NCBI GenBank assembly: GCA_016342715.1
Contig: JAEINW010000024.1
Location: forward strand, 1-35,594
DNA from: Salinivirgaceae bacterium
GTDB taxonomy: Bacteria > Bacteroidota > Bacteroidia > Bacteroidales > SZUA-534
DNA length: 35,594 nucleotides
Direction: 5' to 3'
The position numbers were made by a program, and so were the translations under genes. The notes under the pieces were generated by a model. It had not been told where the DNA came from. It searched no databases and saw only the letters and a list, made by a program, of their open reading frames with translations. Below, piece after piece: positions 35,248 to 35,594 of this stretch; the stretch's first letter is position 1, and the number at the start of each line of letters is the position of its first letter.

Positions 35248-35594
35248 TTATTCTTTTATACTTCGAAATTGTATTCCTGCTTCATCAAAATGTGAAAGGA
35301 GGCAAATAAGTTCTTTTGAAGTTCTACCCAATCTGTCCAAACTATCAACAATAAGAATGTCATTCTTCCGAAGTTTTGAAAGCAATATATCTAATTGAGT
35401 TTTTTCTTTGTTTCTACATGAAATTTTCTCGCTGAATATTTCTGCACAACCTGCAATTTTTAAAGAATCAATTTGATTTTCTAAAGATTCTTCATTTGTT
35501 GAAACTCGTGCATACCCAAATTGATATTCCGATGATACCCTGCCAGTTATTCCGATGAAACCCTGCCAGTTTTTTTTATTGATTTCTGCAACAA
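35248..35594 (-). pseudogene. Truncated serine recombinase (resolvase/invertase N-terminal domain)
   Basis: Minus-strand translation contains FGYARVSTNEESLENQIDSL, with the catalytic Ser of ARVST, then ILIVDSLDRLGRTSKEL and GIQFRSIKE followed by a TAA at 35250. That is about 90 residues of the usual catalytic domain of about 140. The C-terminal helix and the helix-turn-helix are missing. Upstream, the frame is open to the window edge but contains no ATG/GTG/TTG; it runs through a tandem 23-bp repeat in place of a normal start. The gene therefore looks damaged at both ends, or its start lies beyond the window. Confidence 0.75.
35525..35570. repeat. Tandem 23-bp direct repeat (two units)
   Basis: Two adjoining 23-bp units, 35525-35547 and 35548-35570, differ in one base. 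On the minus strand each begins ACTGGCAGGGT, then (T/A)TCATCGG, then AATA. They lie just upstream of the recombinase coding motif. Tandem binding sites of about this length are found at ends of IS21- and Tn7-type transposons; which family this is I cannot tell. Confidence 0.8.

Overview
The window comes from a member of the Bacteroidota, most likely class Bacteroidia. The evidence is a complete type IX secretion (T9SS) core in the order porP-gldK-gldL-gldM-gldN, a very large SprB-type surface protein, a DUF4270 lipoprotein, the short Bacteroidota 'glycogen synthase', low GC content, no obvious Shine-Dalgarno sequences, and promoter boxes of the Bacteroidota TAnnTTTG type. No tRNA, rRNA or CRISPR array was seen.

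Layout. (1) 1-8141, minus: the first 2713 codons of a giant secreted, repeat-built surface protein. Its reading frame has no stop codon and runs off the left edge. (2) 8514-10006, minus: an MlaF/MlaE-type lipid ABC transporter pair, divergent from (3) manC at 10138-11229, plus. manC ends at a strong hairpin terminator facing gldN. (4) 11338-17330, minus: the T9SS operon, read porP, gldK, gldL, gldM, gldN. (5) 17465-20916, minus: topA followed by an arginase-fold protein that has lost half of its metal ligands. (6) 21139-23526, plus: a class A penicillin-binding protein whose end overlaps the convergent radA. (7) 23519-27077, minus: a tight operon panC-panD-hldE2-like-lipoprotein-radA. (8) 27253-31323, plus: short glycogen synthase-like gene, DUF4270 lipoprotein and glmS, ending at a terminator. 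(9) 31443-35594: an accessory zone of small genes in both orientations (DUF2007, DUF4375, an unknown, a methyltransferase-like fragment, an RNA methyltransferase, a truncated serine recombinase), with inverted-repeat clusters and a tandem 23-bp repeat.

How the parts fit. GldL/GldM form the proton-driven T9SS motor in the inner membrane. GldK/GldN form the periplasmic ring under the outer membrane, and PorP is an outer-membrane partner. The giant protein has the make-up of a T9SS cargo or adhesin (signal peptide, PKD-like modules, P-domain-like region, at least 13 SprB-type repeats), so machine and probable client lie within about 10 kb; its C-terminal sorting domain would be outside the window. 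Regions 2-8 are ordinary chromosomal housekeeping. Region 9, immediately downstream of glmS, looks like a site of gene gain and decay.

Several starts were moved from TTG codons or upstream positions to better-supported codons (mlaE, gldN, panD, the DUF4270 gene and the unknown gene at 32798). All functional calls rest on reading motifs by eye; no database search was run.
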